Counted from the stretch's first letter, positions 29,201 through 37,002 are shown. The stretch: DNA of 54,015 nucleotides from Candidatus Contendibacter sp. (GCA_029624765.1 JARSSO010000048.1:1-54015); one strand, 5' to 3'. The notes: generated by a model from the sequence alone, not told the origin. Program-made: numbers and translations.

Positions 29201-29733
29201 GCGACCGGCTGTTCGTGATCGACACCACCGCCAATCATGCCGTGGTCGGCATCGTCCAGTTGCGGTTGGACAACAACCCCAGGGTCCCCTACGGCGTATC
29301 GGTCAGCCCGGACAGCCGGCGGATCTATGTCGCCAATACCGCCAGCAACACGGTGTCGGTGGTCGATAGCCGGAGCAACCAGGTCATCGCCGAAATACCG
29401 GTCGGGTTGGGACCGTGGGCCTTCGGTCAGTTCATGGGACCGCTGGCGACGGTGGCCGCGCCGTCCTTCGATCCACCGAGCGGCTTCTATCAGGGCAACC
29501 TGAGGGTGACCATCACCAGCCCGACAGCCGGGGCCTCAATCCGCTACACGATGGATGGCAGCATCCCAACGTCGACATCGGGTACGTTGCTCGCCAATGG
29601 TCAGTCCATCACCTTGGCTTGCCCGAGCAGTTCCAAGGCCAGCATCATTTATAAGTTGAAAGCCGTTGCCTTCAAGGAAGGCTGGGCGGATTCGGAGGTA
29701 ACGGAGACGGCCTATACGCTCATCGGGCATTAG
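26230..29733 (+). CDS. Secreted nine-PASTA / beta-propeller / chitobiase-C protein
   Basis: A 1167-residue exported protein. Residues 1-35 are a signal peptide (FSTSFLASFLLIFIGFVLSA). Nine PASTA repeats follow from residue 37 to about 700, each starting with a VPNVVGxT-like strand and ending ISxxPxxGxxVxxGxxVxLxVS. The first four carry a cysteine pair (for example NTCVPGNNTQCLKVG) where the last five have the ordinary AGL turn, suggesting a disulfide. Residues about 705-1065 are a YncE-like seven-bladed propeller with repeated SPDGTRLYVANR-type blades. Residues about 1075-1167 (FDPPSGFYQG..ITSPTAGASIRYTMDGSIPT) are a chitobiase C-terminal-type beta domain. PASTA domains elsewhere bind muropeptides or cell-wall glycans. 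I infer a periplasmic or surface protein binding glycan or peptidoglycan. No enzyme active site is recognised. A terminator follows at 29771. Confidence 0.88.
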   Translation: MKSRNRLFSTSFLASFLLIFIGFVLSAYPQISSAANVNVPNVVGQTEANATSTITGTCDPGDPLADPPVPSVCLKVTVTYAYSATVPAGTVISQSPAGGASVPSSTTVNIVVSNRLTVPDVVGQPQNTASLNITNTCVPGNNTQCLKVGTVTQEASATVPKGNVIRQDPAAGFLTPAGSAVNLVVSSGPPLLTVPNVVGKTQFDAETAIKTTCVAGTTQCLVVGTITFQTSETVAAGSVISQDPPAGFQAGVGTAVNLVVSSGRSPIAVPNVVGLTLAAASSAIEGTCSADSSGCLKVGAVTLAASDTVPAGNVISQNPGGGTLVAPGTSVNLVISSGKEAPINPPFPPGAIEVPNVVGLTQTAAANTIRSVGLSLGAVLKQYSDTVPAGIVLAQSPAAGAKVAVGTPVTVTVSLGPAGVVKVPDVRGLPEEVAKSVLQDAGLTVGSTLRQPDPTMPAGSAIGTDPVAGTQVKLGSAVTLIVSEGFSQPQEVAVPGEVIGMTVENAREALFAVGLFRVGAITVQPHDTIPAGRVSGLSPTAGTLVAYGTTINLFVSSGTQPPVATPNVVGQTLANATAILQAAGLQLGFVSRQTNNMVEAGRVISQNPLMTALVPVGWKINLVVSLGPVPQDPGARPTTQVPDVAGLSLAAATAKLIDAGLQVGLVANQRSQDVPVGQVIRQNPPPDVTLPVSSKVNLIISFGPYAYGLFSGPAYITNYVGDTVSIINPDINQVVDNIPAGINNAGPSGIAVSPDGTRLYVANRARFGKANGTLTVIDLTERKVIAVIPVGAAPLGVAINPTGERVFVANEGSFSLSVIDTTTNQPFIDMNVPNLSNLNVSTNPYPRGVAAHPNPLQPLVYVTNRTVNSFSDDAANPYVDQCDALVARPPINVNPDQCVGSLSIFDVELKTQVGSVAVGWAPEGVAVHPSGALVYVANSGDRTVSVMETVYNRVVGVIALDEFGGAPQPLVPRGVAVSPDGYRVYVTDGAGDRLFVIDTTANHAVVGIVQLRLDNNPRVPYGVSVSPDSRRIYVANTASNTVSVVDSRSNQVIAEIPVGLGPWAFGQFMGPLATVAAPSFDPPSGFYQGNLRVTITSPTAGASIRYTMDGSIPTSTSGTLLANGQSITLACPSSSKASIIYKLKAVAFKEGWADSEVTETAYTLIGH

Positions 29734-29770
29734 CCGCTCTCCAAGTGTCATAAAGGGCATTTAAATTCCG

Positions 29771-29796
29771 GGCCGCGATTCGCGGCCCTTTTTTCT
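29771..29796 (+). terminator. Rho-independent terminator of the PASTA protein gene
   Basis: GGGCCGC (29771-29777), loop GATTC, GCGGCCC (29783-29789), followed directly by a run of T residues to 29796. It starts 38 bases after the TAG of the upstream gene. Confidence 0.85.
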
Positions 29797-30052
29797 TTCC
29801 CAAATCCTCTGACGAAAGGGCTGGCTTCCGGGTCGGCCATACTACTACGTCCGCTTTCTCGCCAGACTGCCGAAACACCTCCTTCGCAATGCGATTCACT
29901 GGGCCGGATTCGTCCCGCTGGGCGAAGGCGATCCTTGGCCCGATCCGGCCGTCGCGGCTGTCGCTCGCCCGCGCCAATCCGACTCCAGCTCCCTCCAACA
30001 AGCCGCCTAGCGACCGCAATCCCACTCCCCAACTGACTTCCCCACCGCCCCG

Positions 30053-30092
30053 CGCGCCGACGCGGGGTTTTCGCCTCCCGTCGGCGCGTTTT
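30053..30092 (+). promoter_or_regulatory. GC-rich hairpin with T-run in the dctQM leader
   Basis: CGCGCCGACG (30053-30062) pairs perfectly with CGTCGGCGCG (30079-30088), loop of 16 bases, then TTTT (30089-30092). It has terminator geometry although the T-run is short. It lies about 145 bases before the TRAP small permease start. It could end read-through or act as an attenuator for the transporter genes. Confidence 0.4.
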
Positions 30093-30237
30093 CGCACTCC
30101 TTCAGGTGGAACCTTCAATACCGGCGACTACACTTGGGTAGCCTCCGCCAGAGAAGCCCGTAAACCGGCTAGCGCGAGGTGTCCGATCTCCCAACGACGC
30201 CGCTCCCCTGCCGTCGCGCCCACTTTCAGGAGGCGAC

Positions 30238-30771
30238 ATGAAATTCCTGCTCCGCGTCTCAACGGCCATCGATGCCCTCAACACGGCGATTGGTCGCTGG
30301 ACGATCTGGTTGATCCTGTTCTGCGTCCTGATCAGCGCCCTGACCGCTACCCTGCGTTACGTCTTCAGTTGGGGCTCGAACGCCCTGCTGGAATCGCAAT
30401 GGTTCATGTTCGGGCTGGTGTTCCTGTTCTGCTCGGCGTGGACTCTGCGGGAAGGCGGCCACGTTCGCATCGACATCCTGTCCTCCAAGCTGCCGCCGGT
30501 GGCGCGGATCTGGATTGACATCCTCGGCGGATTGCTGTTCCTGCTGCCGGTCTGCGTGTTGATCGCCGTGGATTCCTGGAATTTCTTCCTGATCGCCTAC
30601 AAAACCAACGAAGCCTCGTCGAATCCCGGCGGTCTGCTCTGGTGGCCGATCAAGCTGGCGATTCCGGCCGCCTTCATCCTGCTCAGCCTGCAAGGGCTGT
30701 CCGAGATCATCAAGAACGTCGCGGTGCTGACCGGCGACCGGCCCATGCCCGAATTCAAGGGAGGGCACTGA
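30238..30771 (+). CDS. dctQ: TRAP transporter small permease (DctQ family)
   Basis: A 177-residue inner-membrane protein with four predicted helices: WTIWLILFCVLISALTATLRY, WFMFGLVFLFCSAWTLREG, WIDILGGLLFLLPVCVLIAVD and LAIPAAFILLSLQGLSEI. The conserved LREGGHVRIDIL segment after helix 2 is diagnostic of DctQ-type small TRAP subunits. The start has an AGGAGG site 5 bases upstream. The large permease gene follows after 1 base. The two proteins form the sodium-driven membrane module that takes substrate from the binding protein encoded convergently at 32303-33436. Confidence 0.93.
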   Translation: MKFLLRVSTAIDALNTAIGRWTIWLILFCVLISALTATLRYVFSWGSNALLESQWFMFGLVFLFCSAWTLREGGHVRIDILSSKLPPVARIWIDILGGLLFLLPVCVLIAVDSWNFFLIAYKTNEASSNPGGLLWWPIKLAIPAAFILLSLQGLSEIIKNVAVLTGDRPMPEFKGGH

Positions 30772-30772
30772 C

Positions 30773-32239
30773 ATGGCCGAATTTCTGATCGCCAACATGG
30801 CGCCGATCATGTTCTCGGCGCTGATCGTGTTCCTGTTGATCGGCTATCCAGTCGCGTTCTCGCTGGCGGCGGTCGGCATGGTGTTCGGCCTGGTCGGCAT
30901 TGAACTCGGCCTGCTCACTCCCAACCTGCTCCAAGCGTTCCCGGACCGGGTGTTCGGGATCATGAAGAACGAAATCCTGCTGGCGATTCCGTTCTTCACT
31001 TTCATGGGCCTGGTGCTGGAACGCAGCGGCATGGCCGAGGATCTGCTCGACACCATCGGTCAGTTGTTCGGCGGCATTCGCGGCGGGCTGGCCTACGCCG
31101 TAATCTTCGTTGGCGCGCTGCTGGCCGCCACCACCGGCGTGGTTGCCGCTTCGGTCATCGCCATGGGTTTGATTTCGCTGCCGATCATGCTGCGCTACGG
31201 CTACGACAAAGCGCTCGCCTCCGGGGTGATCGCCGCCTCCGGCACCCTGGCGCAGATCATCCCGCCCTCGCTGGTGCTGATCGTGATGGCGGACGTGCTG
31301 GGCCGCTCGGTGGGCGACATGTACAAGGGCGCGTTCATCCCCGGCTTCGTGCTGACCGGTTTGTATGTCCTGTGGGTGCTGGGGAACACGATTCTGCGGC
31401 CGCATACGGCCCCGGCCCTGCCCCCGGAAGCCCGCACCCTGCGCGGCTGGGCGCTGGCCTGGCGGGTGGTGGTGGCGATGGTCCCGCCGCTGCTGCTGAT
31501 TTTCCTGGTGCTCGGCAGCATTTTCATCGGCTGGGCCACCCCCACCGAGGGCGGCGCGCTGGGTGCGGTCGGCGCGCTGGCGCTGGCACTGGGCAAACGC
31601 AAGCTGAGCCGCAAACTACTGATCGAGGCCATGACCGCCACCGCCAAGATCACCAGTTTCGTGATCTTCATTCTGATCGGCTCCAGCGTGTTCAGTCTGG
31701 TGTTTCGCGGCGTCAACGGCGACCTGTGGGTGGAGCACCTGCTGCTGGACCTGCCCGGTGGTCAGTTGGGCTTCCTGATCGTGGTGAACACGCTGGTGTT
31801 CCTGCTGGCGTTCTTCCTCGATTTCTTCGAGATCAGCTTCATCATCCTGCCGCTGCTGGCGCCGGTGGCGGAGAAGCTGGGCATCGACCTGGTCTGGTTC
31901 GGTATCCTGATGGGCGTGAACATGCAAACCTCGTTCATGCACCCGCCGTTCGGCTTCGCCCTGTTCTATCTGCGCAGCGTCGCCCCGCCGGCGGTGCGCA
32001 CCGTCGACATTTACTGGGGCGCGGTGCCGTTCGTGGTAATTCAGGTCATCATGGTGGCGCTGATCATCATCTTCCCGGCGCTGGTGACCGTCGGCCTCGA
32101 CCGCCCGGTCGATACGGGCAAGCCGGCCCAGGTGCAGATGCTGGGTTCGCCCGAGGACGCCGGCGGCTCGTCCAGTCCGCCCGCCGGCCAGGAAGACGCC
32201 GCCGATCTGTTCAAGCAGTTGCCCAAGCCGGCTCAATAA
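30773..32239 (+). CDS. dctM: TRAP transporter large permease (DctM family)
   Basis: A 488-residue, 12-helix protein of the ion-transporter superfamily. Family motifs include GYPVAFSLAAVGMVFGLVG, AIPFFTFMGLVLERSGMAEDLL, a long ATTGVVAASVIAMGLISLPIMLRYGYDKALASGVIAASGTLAQIIPPS region, and GWATPTEGGALGAVGA. It couples Na+ import to organic-acid uptake. The C-terminal ~50 residues are hydrophilic and rich in Pro/Ser/Asp, unusual but probably just a cytosolic tail. The gene ends just before a bidirectional terminator. Confidence 0.94.
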   Translation: MAEFLIANMAPIMFSALIVFLLIGYPVAFSLAAVGMVFGLVGIELGLLTPNLLQAFPDRVFGIMKNEILLAIPFFTFMGLVLERSGMAEDLLDTIGQLFGGIRGGLAYAVIFVGALLAATTGVVAASVIAMGLISLPIMLRYGYDKALASGVIAASGTLAQIIPPSLVLIVMADVLGRSVGDMYKGAFIPGFVLTGLYVLWVLGNTILRPHTAPALPPEARTLRGWALAWRVVVAMVPPLLLIFLVLGSIFIGWATPTEGGALGAVGALALALGKRKLSRKLLIEAMTATAKITSFVIFILIGSSVFSLVFRGVNGDLWVEHLLLDLPGGQLGFLIVVNTLVFLLAFFLDFFEISFIILPLLAPVAEKLGIDLVWFGILMGVNMQTSFMHPPFGFALFYLRSVAPPAVRTVDIYWGAVPFVVIQVIMVALIIIFPALVTVGLDRPVDTGKPAQVQMLGSPEDAGGSSSPPAGQEDAADLFKQLPKPAQ

Positions 32240-32251
32240 ACGGGCATAGAA

Positions 32252-32278
32252 AAACCCGGCGTCATCGACGCCGGGTTT
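32252..32278. terminator. Bidirectional terminator between dctM and dctP
   Basis: A 12-bp perfect stem AAACCCGGCGTC / GACGCCGGGTTT (32252-32263, 32267-32278) with a 3-base ATC loop. The A-run at one end and T-run at the other give a usable U-tract in either direction, serving the two convergent TRAP transcription units. Confidence 0.85.
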
Positions 32279-32302
32279 CGTGACGCCAAGGCGGATCGAA
32301 AG

Positions 32303-33436
32303 CTATTTCTTGGCGCGCATCTGCGCCTGCATGAAGTTGGCCAGCGCGCCCTCGGGCAAGCTCATCCAGACATCGGAGATCTGCTGGAAGGCGCGCAGCG
32401 AATCGTACAGTTTCTTGAAATCCGGATTCTTGCCGGATTCTTCGGCGTACAGTTTCTGGGCCGTGTCATAGGCGGCCTTGAGCACATCGTCCGGATAGCG
32501 TTTGAGCTGGGTGCCGTTTTGCGCCAGCCGCTGAATGGCCGGTGGATTCTTGGCGTCGTAAGCGGCCATCATTCGCAGGTTGGCCTCGATGGCGGCGGTC
32601 TCGAACGCGGCCTGATAGGGTTTGGGCAGCTTCTCCCACTGCTCTTTGTTGACGTAGAAACTGATCTGCGGTCCGGTCTCCCACCAGCCGGGGTAGTAGT
32701 AAAACTTGGCGACCTTGTAGAACCCCAGTTTCTCGTCGTCGTAGGGGCCGACCCACTCGGCGGCGTCGATGGCGCCGCGCTCCAAAGCCGGATAGATTTC
32801 CCCGCCCGGCAGGGCTTGCGGCACCGCGCCCAGGGCCGAGAATACTTCCGCGCCGAACCCCGGAATACGCATCTTCAGGCCCTTGAGGTCTTCCAGCGAT
32901 TTGACTTCCTTGCGGAACCAGCCGCCCATTTGGGTGCCAGTGTTGCCGCCGGGGAAGTTGACGACGCTGTACTTGGCGAAGAACTCGCGGGTCAGAGGCA
33001 GGCCGTCGCCGTAGTAGTACCAGCCGTTCATCTGGCGGGCATTCAGCCCGAACGGGATGGCGGTGTCGATGGAAAACGCCTTGTTCTTGCCGTGGAAGTA
33101 GTAGCCGCAGGTATGGCAACACTCCACCGTGTTCTGCTGCACGGCGTCCAGCACGCCAAACGGCGGCACGATCTCGCCGCCGGCGAAGACGCGGATCTCG
33201 AACCTGCCCTCGGTCAGTTCGGCAATCCGCTTGGCCAGCACCTCGGCGCCGCCGTAGATCGTATCCAGGCTCTTGGGGAAGCTGGAGGCAATCCGCCACT
33301 TGATGATGGGCAAGCCCTGTCCCTGGGGCTGAGCCGCCGGTGGCGCTGGCGACTGGGCGATGGCGGGAACGGTGGCCGCGCCGGCGGCGGCGGCCAAACC
33401 CAGACCGGTTTTCTTGATGAATTCACGGCGCTGCAT
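32303..33436 (-). CDS. dctP: TRAP substrate-binding protein, TakP-like (2-oxo acid type)
   Basis: A 377-residue periplasmic binding protein with a twin-arginine-type signal (MQRREFIKKTGLGLAAAAGA). The mature chain shows WRIASSFPKSLDTIYGGAEVLAK, FAGGEIVPPFGVLDAVQ, FRKEVKSLEDLKGLKMRI, GGEIYPALERGAIDAAEWVGPYDDEKLGFYKVA and YYYPGWWETGP. These match the TakP subgroup that binds alpha-keto acids such as pyruvate with a sodium ion. The ATG at 33436 is chosen because the signal begins there and GGAG lies about 12 bases before. It faces the permease genes tail to tail, unlike the usual dctPQM operon. Exact ligand uncertain. Confidence 0.92.
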   Translation of the reverse strand: MQRREFIKKTGLGLAAAAGAATVPAIAQSPAPPAAQPQGQGLPIIKWRIASSFPKSLDTIYGGAEVLAKRIAELTEGRFEIRVFAGGEIVPPFGVLDAVQQNTVECCHTCGYYFHGKNKAFSIDTAIPFGLNARQMNGWYYYGDGLPLTREFFAKYSVVNFPGGNTGTQMGGWFRKEVKSLEDLKGLKMRIPGFGAEVFSALGAVPQALPGGEIYPALERGAIDAAEWVGPYDDEKLGFYKVAKFYYYPGWWETGPQISFYVNKEQWEKLPKPYQAAFETAAIEANLRMMAAYDAKNPPAIQRLAQNGTQLKRYPDDVLKAAYDTAQKLYAEESGKNPDFKKLYDSLRAFQQISDVWMSLPEGALANFMQAQMRAKK

Positions 33437-33886
33437 GTGCTGCTTCTCCTCGTCGTTGGTGGTTGTCGACCCGATCGGCGCTCCACGAAAGCGCCAGGAT
33501 TCCCATTGCAAGATTTACGTATCCTTAAAATTTATCAGACGCATGGCGGATTGCATCCCGGAGGGCCAGCAATTCTCATTTTGGCGATTTTGCCCGGTGT
33601 TGTGGGGGAGCCAGATCAAGGTTTGCGCCATGGACGCCATCAAGGCCCCAGCTCTTGAAACGCAGGTAAGGGCTGCGCCCGACCGCGACGACCTTCGGCG
33701 CCTGGTGACCGTCGAGTGGCAAAGGCGTTGTAATACAGCGCCTGACCGCTTCTGGCCCCAGGGAGATGGCTTGGCCCAGTCCCGGCTTTACCAGCACCGA
33801 GTTGCGAAGGCTTGCGGCGCCCAAGCCGCTTGGGTAAAATGCGCGACCTTCCAAGCGGACATGGATTTTTCGGAGCCCGTCATCCA
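33437..33886. other. Divergent promoter region between dctP and rplM
   Basis: About 450 bases without a supported gene. It separates the minus-strand binding-protein gene from the plus-strand ribosomal operon. A sigma70-type promoter for rplM is visible at its right end (33812-33840). The rest holds no repeat or RNA that I recognise. Confidence 0.5.
33812..33840 (+). promoter_or_regulatory. Likely sigma70 promoter of rplM-rpsI
   Basis: TTGCGG (33812-33817), a 17-base spacer and TAAAAT (33835-33840), about 46 bases upstream of the rplM ATG. The spacer contains a perfect palindrome CCAAGC-C-GCTTGG (33821-33833), which may be incidental or a regulator site. Confidence 0.55.
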
Positions 33887-34321
33887 ATGAAAACGTTCAG
33901 CGCCAAGCCGGCCGAGGTCAAGCGCGACTGGTATGTAATCGACGCCAAGGACCAGGTTCTGGGTCGGCTGTCGTCGGAAATTGCCCGCCGCTTGCGGGGC
34001 AAGCACAAGCCCGAATACACGCCGCACGTGGATACCGGCGATTACATCATCGTAGTCAATGCCGAGCAGGTGCGCGCGACCGGCCGCAAGAAGACCGACA
34101 AGTTCTATTATCGGACCACCGGCTACGTTGGCAACCTGAAGTCCATTTCGATGGACAAGCTGTTGCGGCAGGCTCCGGAGCGAATCATCGAGATCGCCGT
34201 CAAGGGGATGTTGCCCAAGAATCCGTTGGGGCGGGCGATGTTCCGCAAGCTGAAGGTTTACGCGGGCGCCGAGCACCAGCACGCCGCGCAGCAACCCAAA
34301 CCGTTGCAACTGAATTTTTGA
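33887..34321 (+). CDS. rplM: 50S ribosomal protein L13
   Basis: A 144-residue protein matching L13 throughout: [60 protein letters not shown] and [15 protein letters not shown]13 binds 23S rRNA early in 50S assembly. It is first in the classic rplM-rpsI operon. The ATG at 33887 fits the family; longer in-frame extensions upstream are not coding. Confidence 0.98.
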   Translation: MKTFSAKPAEVKRDWYVIDAKDQVLGRLSSEIARRLRGKHKPEYTPHVDTGDYIIVVNAEQVRATGRKKTDKFYYRTTGYVGNLKSISMDKLLRQAPERIIEIAVKGMLPKNPLGRAMFRKLKVYAGAEHQHAAQQPKPLQLNF

Positions 34322-34357
34322 CCGGCTGACGCATTCACCGAAGTGGGACAGGCACGC

Positions 34358-34750
34358 ATGATCGAAAACCAGCATTACGGGACGGGCCGGCGCAAGACCG
34401 CCGCGGCGCGGGTGTTCCTGCGGCCCGGCACGGGCAGCATCCTCGTCAACCGGCGGCCCCTGAACGAATACTTCGGGCGCGAGACCTCCTGCATGGTGGT
34501 GAACCAGGCGCTGGAAGCGGTCGATCTCAAGGAAAAATTCGATATTTACGTAACGGTCAAGGGCGGCGGCATCACCGGTCAGGCCGGCGCGATCCGCCAC
34601 GGCATCACCCGTGCCTTGATCGAATACGACGAAAGTCTGCGCGCTCCGTTGCGCAAGGCCGGCTTCGTCACCCGCGACGCCCGCGAGGTGGAGCGCAAGA
34701 AGGTTGGTTTGCGCAAGGCCCGCCGCGCGACTCAGTATTCCAAGCGCTAA
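34358..34750 (+). CDS. rpsI: 30S ribosomal protein S9
   Basis: A 130-residue S9 with the signature [18 protein letters not shown] and the basic C-terminal tail [17 protein letters not shown] whose last Arg contacts P-site tRNA. The ATG at 34358 is preferred; a GTG 15 bases upstream is in frame but unneeded. It follows rplM by 36 bases and is followed by a tRNA-Gln gene 9 bases after its stop. Confidence 0.98.
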   Translation: MIENQHYGTGRRKTAAARVFLRPGTGSILVNRRPLNEYFGRETSCMVVNQALEAVDLKEKFDIYVTVKGGGITGQAGAIRHGITRALIEYDESLRAPLRKAGFVTRDAREVERKKVGLRKARRATQYSKR

Positions 34751-34759
34751 CCGTCTTTC

Positions 34760-34833
34760 TGGGGGATCGTCTAGCGGCAGGACTGTGGACTCTGACTCCA
34801 CCAACCTAGGTTCGAATCCTAGTCCCCCAGCCA
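34760..34833 (+). tRNA. tRNA-Gln (anticodon CTG)
   Basis: Acceptor stem TGGGGGA/TCCCCCA, discriminator G and encoded CCA (34831-34833). The anticodon stem GTGGA/TCCAC carries loop CTCTGAC, anticodon CTG. The T arm contains GGTTCGAATCC. It lies 9 bases after rpsI and before a shared terminator, so it is probably excised from the ribosomal operon transcript. Confidence 0.95.
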
Positions 34834-34841
34834 GGCCAAGA

Positions 34842-34870
34842 GGGGTTGCCAACGCGGCAACCCCTTTTTT
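34842..34870 (+). terminator. Terminator of rplM-rpsI-tRNA-Gln
   Basis: GGGGTTGCC (34842-34850), loop AACGC, GGCAACCCC (34856-34864), then six T residues. Perfect 9-bp stem directly after the tRNA. Confidence 0.92.
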
Positions 34871-34937
34871 CTTGGGCTTCGATTGAGTTCGCGCTACCCA
34901 AGGAACGACTTCGTTTCCTGTCCGCCGGAGGCTCTCC

Positions 34938-36035
34938 ATGCGCTTCCTCGACCCCACCGACCGCTCCCGTTCACCTCAGCCTGGCGCCGCATCCCAGGCG
35001 GCCACGGGATTCTTGCCCGACTTTTGCGACAACCAGACGATTTTCCTGATCGTGCTGATCGTCGAACTGCTGGCTTTCGTACTGGCGTTGGCCCAGGGCC
35101 GCACGCTGGAGCGTTTTTGGACCGAATTGGCCCTGACTTCCCTGTTCATGCAATGGGTGGCCTTGGCGGTGGCTCTGGTGCTGTGCCATTGCCGTCGCTG
35201 GCTGGCCCGCTTGCGTCCATCCGCGGTAACCCTGGTGGCCTTTGGCGTCGCCCAGTTGATCACGCTGGCTTGCTCCTTGGCGGCGTTATGGCTGGGGGCC
35301 GATCCGAGCGATCCCAGTGCTTCGGCCATGCTGCCGGTCATCATTGGCGATCAGGCCATCAGCGGTATCATCACATTGATGGCGTTGCGCTATTTCTATG
35401 TCCAGCACCAATGGAAACAGCAGGTCCAGGCCGAGGCGCGCGCCCGCTTGCGGGCCCTGCAGGCGCGAATCCACCCGCATTTCCTGTTCAATACCCTCAA
35501 CACCATCGCCAGTCTGATCCGTGGCCAGCCCGACCAGGCCGAACAGGCGGTGCTGGCCCTGGCCGATCTGCTCCGGTCCGCGCTGGCTCAGCGCGAAACC
35601 ATCGCCTTGCGTGAAGAGCTGGAGTTGACCCGACACTATCTGGCTATCGAGAGCTTGCGCCTGGGCGCCCGGTTGCGGGTGGACTGGCGGCTGGATCCCG
35701 ATTTGCCGCTCGATTTGCCAATTCCCGCCCTGGTGCTGCAACCGCTGGTCGAGAACGCCATCCATCACGGTATTCAACGTCTGCCGGAAGGTGGAGCCTT
35801 GACGGTCCAAATCGAGCGGCGCGCCCACGACCTGCGGATTACCGTCGTCAACCCCCGCCAGCGGGTCGATGGCGATCCGTTTCGCGGTCCGGGCCAACAC
35901 CTCGCTCAGGACAATATTCGGCAGCGGCTGCAACTGGCCTACGCAACCCGCGATCCACTGCATATCGTCGAGACGCCCGACTGGTACCAGGTCACCTTCA
36001 TCCTCCCGCTGTCGAGCGGGTCGCTGGCCGGTTAG
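34938..36035 (+). CDS. algZ: LytS/AlgZ-type sensor histidine kinase
   Basis: A 365-residue membrane kinase. Residues about 30-160 contain four hydrophobic helices (TIFLIVLIVELLAFVLALAQ onward). The His_kinase domain (PF06580 type) follows: ARIHPHFLFNTLNTIASLI carries the phospho-acceptor region, ELTRHYLAIESLRLGARL is the linker, and LVLQPLVENAIHHGI is the N-box of the ATP-binding domain. Paired 68 bases later with a LytTR response regulator, as in AlgZ/AlgR of Pseudomonas, where the pair controls alginate and motility. The target genes here are unknown. An ATG follows a GGAGG-like site. Confidence 0.9.
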   Translation: MRFLDPTDRSRSPQPGAASQAATGFLPDFCDNQTIFLIVLIVELLAFVLALAQGRTLERFWTELALTSLFMQWVALAVALVLCHCRRWLARLRPSAVTLVAFGVAQLITLACSLAALWLGADPSDPSASAMLPVIIGDQAISGIITLMALRYFYVQHQWKQQVQAEARARLRALQARIHPHFLFNTLNTIASLIRGQPDQAEQAVLALADLLRSALAQRETIALREELELTRHYLAIESLRLGARLRVDWRLDPDLPLDLPIPALVLQPLVENAIHHGIQRLPEGGALTVQIERRAHDLRITVVNPRQRVDGDPFRGPGQHLAQDNIRQRLQLAYATRDPLHIVETPDWYQVTFILPLSSGSLAG

Positions 36036-36103
36036 CGGGTTCGAGTTTCGCCACGGAGCGCCTGCTACACTTGCGTGATGTACTCCCAGACTGGTTTTGA
36101 CTT

Positions 36104-36835
36104 ATGAAGGTGCTGATCGTCGACGACGAGCCCCCCGCCCGCGACCGGTTGCGTGAACTGCTCAATCGCCTGCCCGATTACGAACCCTGCGGCGAAGCGG
36201 GCAACGGCACCGAGGCACTGCGGCTGGCCGCTAGCCTTCAGCCCGACATCGTGCTGCTCGATATTCAGATGCCGGGCCTGGACGGGCTGGAAACCGCGTG
36301 CCGGCTCGCGGGATTGGCTCACCCTCCCGCCATCATTTTCGTCACGGCTTACGGCGATCATGCGCTGGCGGCGTTCGATGCTCACGCGGTTGCCTATCTG
36401 CTCAAGCCGGTGCGACTGGAACGGCTGGAACAGGCGCTGGTCAGCGCCGGCCGTCTGAATCGCGCGCAATTGGCCAGTCTGGCGGCGGAGCCGGTGGTCG
36501 CCGGCCGTGCTTACATCAGCGCGCGCCTTGGCCAGCGGCTGGAGCGGATTCCGCTGGCGGATGTGTTTTACTTTCAGGCCGATCAAAAGTATGTCACGGT
36601 CCGCCACCGCCAGGGACGCGTATTGATCGAGGAATCGTTGAAAGTCCTGGAAACCGAACTGGGCGAGCGGGTGGTGCGGGTGCATCGCAATGCGCTGGCG
36701 ATGGCCGCGCAGGTGGCGGGGTTGGAGAAAGCCGTGGATGGCAGTATAAGCTTGGTTTTCCAGGGTATTCCCGACCGATTGGAGGTCAGTCGTCGTCATC
36801 TTCCAGCGATTCGCCAATTCCTCAGGGAAATCTGA
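36104..36835 (+). CDS. algR: AlgR/LytTR-family response regulator
   Basis: A 243-residue two-domain regulator. The receiver domain shows DDE at residues 7-9, phospho-acceptor D53 in IVLLDIQMPGLDG, TAYG and the conserved lysine in YLLKPVR. Residues about 140-243 are a LytTR DNA-binding domain (ISARLGQRLERIPLADVFYF, VTVRHRQGRVL, VRVHRNALA). It is the cognate partner of the preceding sensor kinase. Stretches match AlgR of pseudomonads in order and spacing. A tRNA-Thr gene follows. Confidence 0.93.
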   Translation: MKVLIVDDEPPARDRLRELLNRLPDYEPCGEAGNGTEALRLAASLQPDIVLLDIQMPGLDGLETACRLAGLAHPPAIIFVTAYGDHALAAFDAHAVAYLLKPVRLERLEQALVSAGRLNRAQLASLAAEPVVAGRAYISARLGQRLERIPLADVFYFQADQKYVTVRHRQGRVLIEESLKVLETELGERVVRVHRNALAMAAQVAGLEKAVDGSISLVFQGIPDRLEVSRRHLPAIRQFLREI

Positions 36836-36918
36836 ACGGTTCAAACGGCGAACCTTGACTGGCGAATTGAATCTTGTGCGTTCGGGGCTAAGTCGGCTAT
36901 AGTCTTGCCCCCTAGCAC

Positions 36919-36994
36919 GCCGGAATAGCTCAGTCGGTAGAGCAACTGATTCGTAATTAGTAGGTCGGAGGTTCGAATCCTCTTTCCGGCACCA
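36919..36994 (+). tRNA. tRNA-Thr (anticodon CGT)
   Basis: Acceptor stem GCCGGAA/TTCCGGC. The D arm contains AGCTCAGTCGGTAGAGC. The anticodon stem ACTGA/TTAGT has loop TTCGTAA, anticodon CGT (threonine, ACG codons). T arm GGAGGTTCGAATCCTC, discriminator A and encoded CCA (36992-36994). Confidence 0.95.
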
Positions 36995-37002
36995 GAAAAA
37001 AC

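Larger units (their letters stand above)
29734..30237. other. Intergenic region upstream of the TRAP permease genes
   Basis: About 500 bases without a supported gene. It contains the terminator of the PASTA protein gene (29771-29796) and a second strong GC-rich hairpin with a T-run (30053-30092) in the presumed leader of the TRAP permease genes. Open frames here are composition-driven shadows without ribosome sites or recognisable protein character. Confidence 0.5.

Noticed and set aside
27469..29238. A 589-codon minus-strand open frame opposite the PASTA/propeller gene
   Set aside because: Antisense shadow of a repetitive high-GC gene; the plus strand has a signal peptide and recognisable domains.
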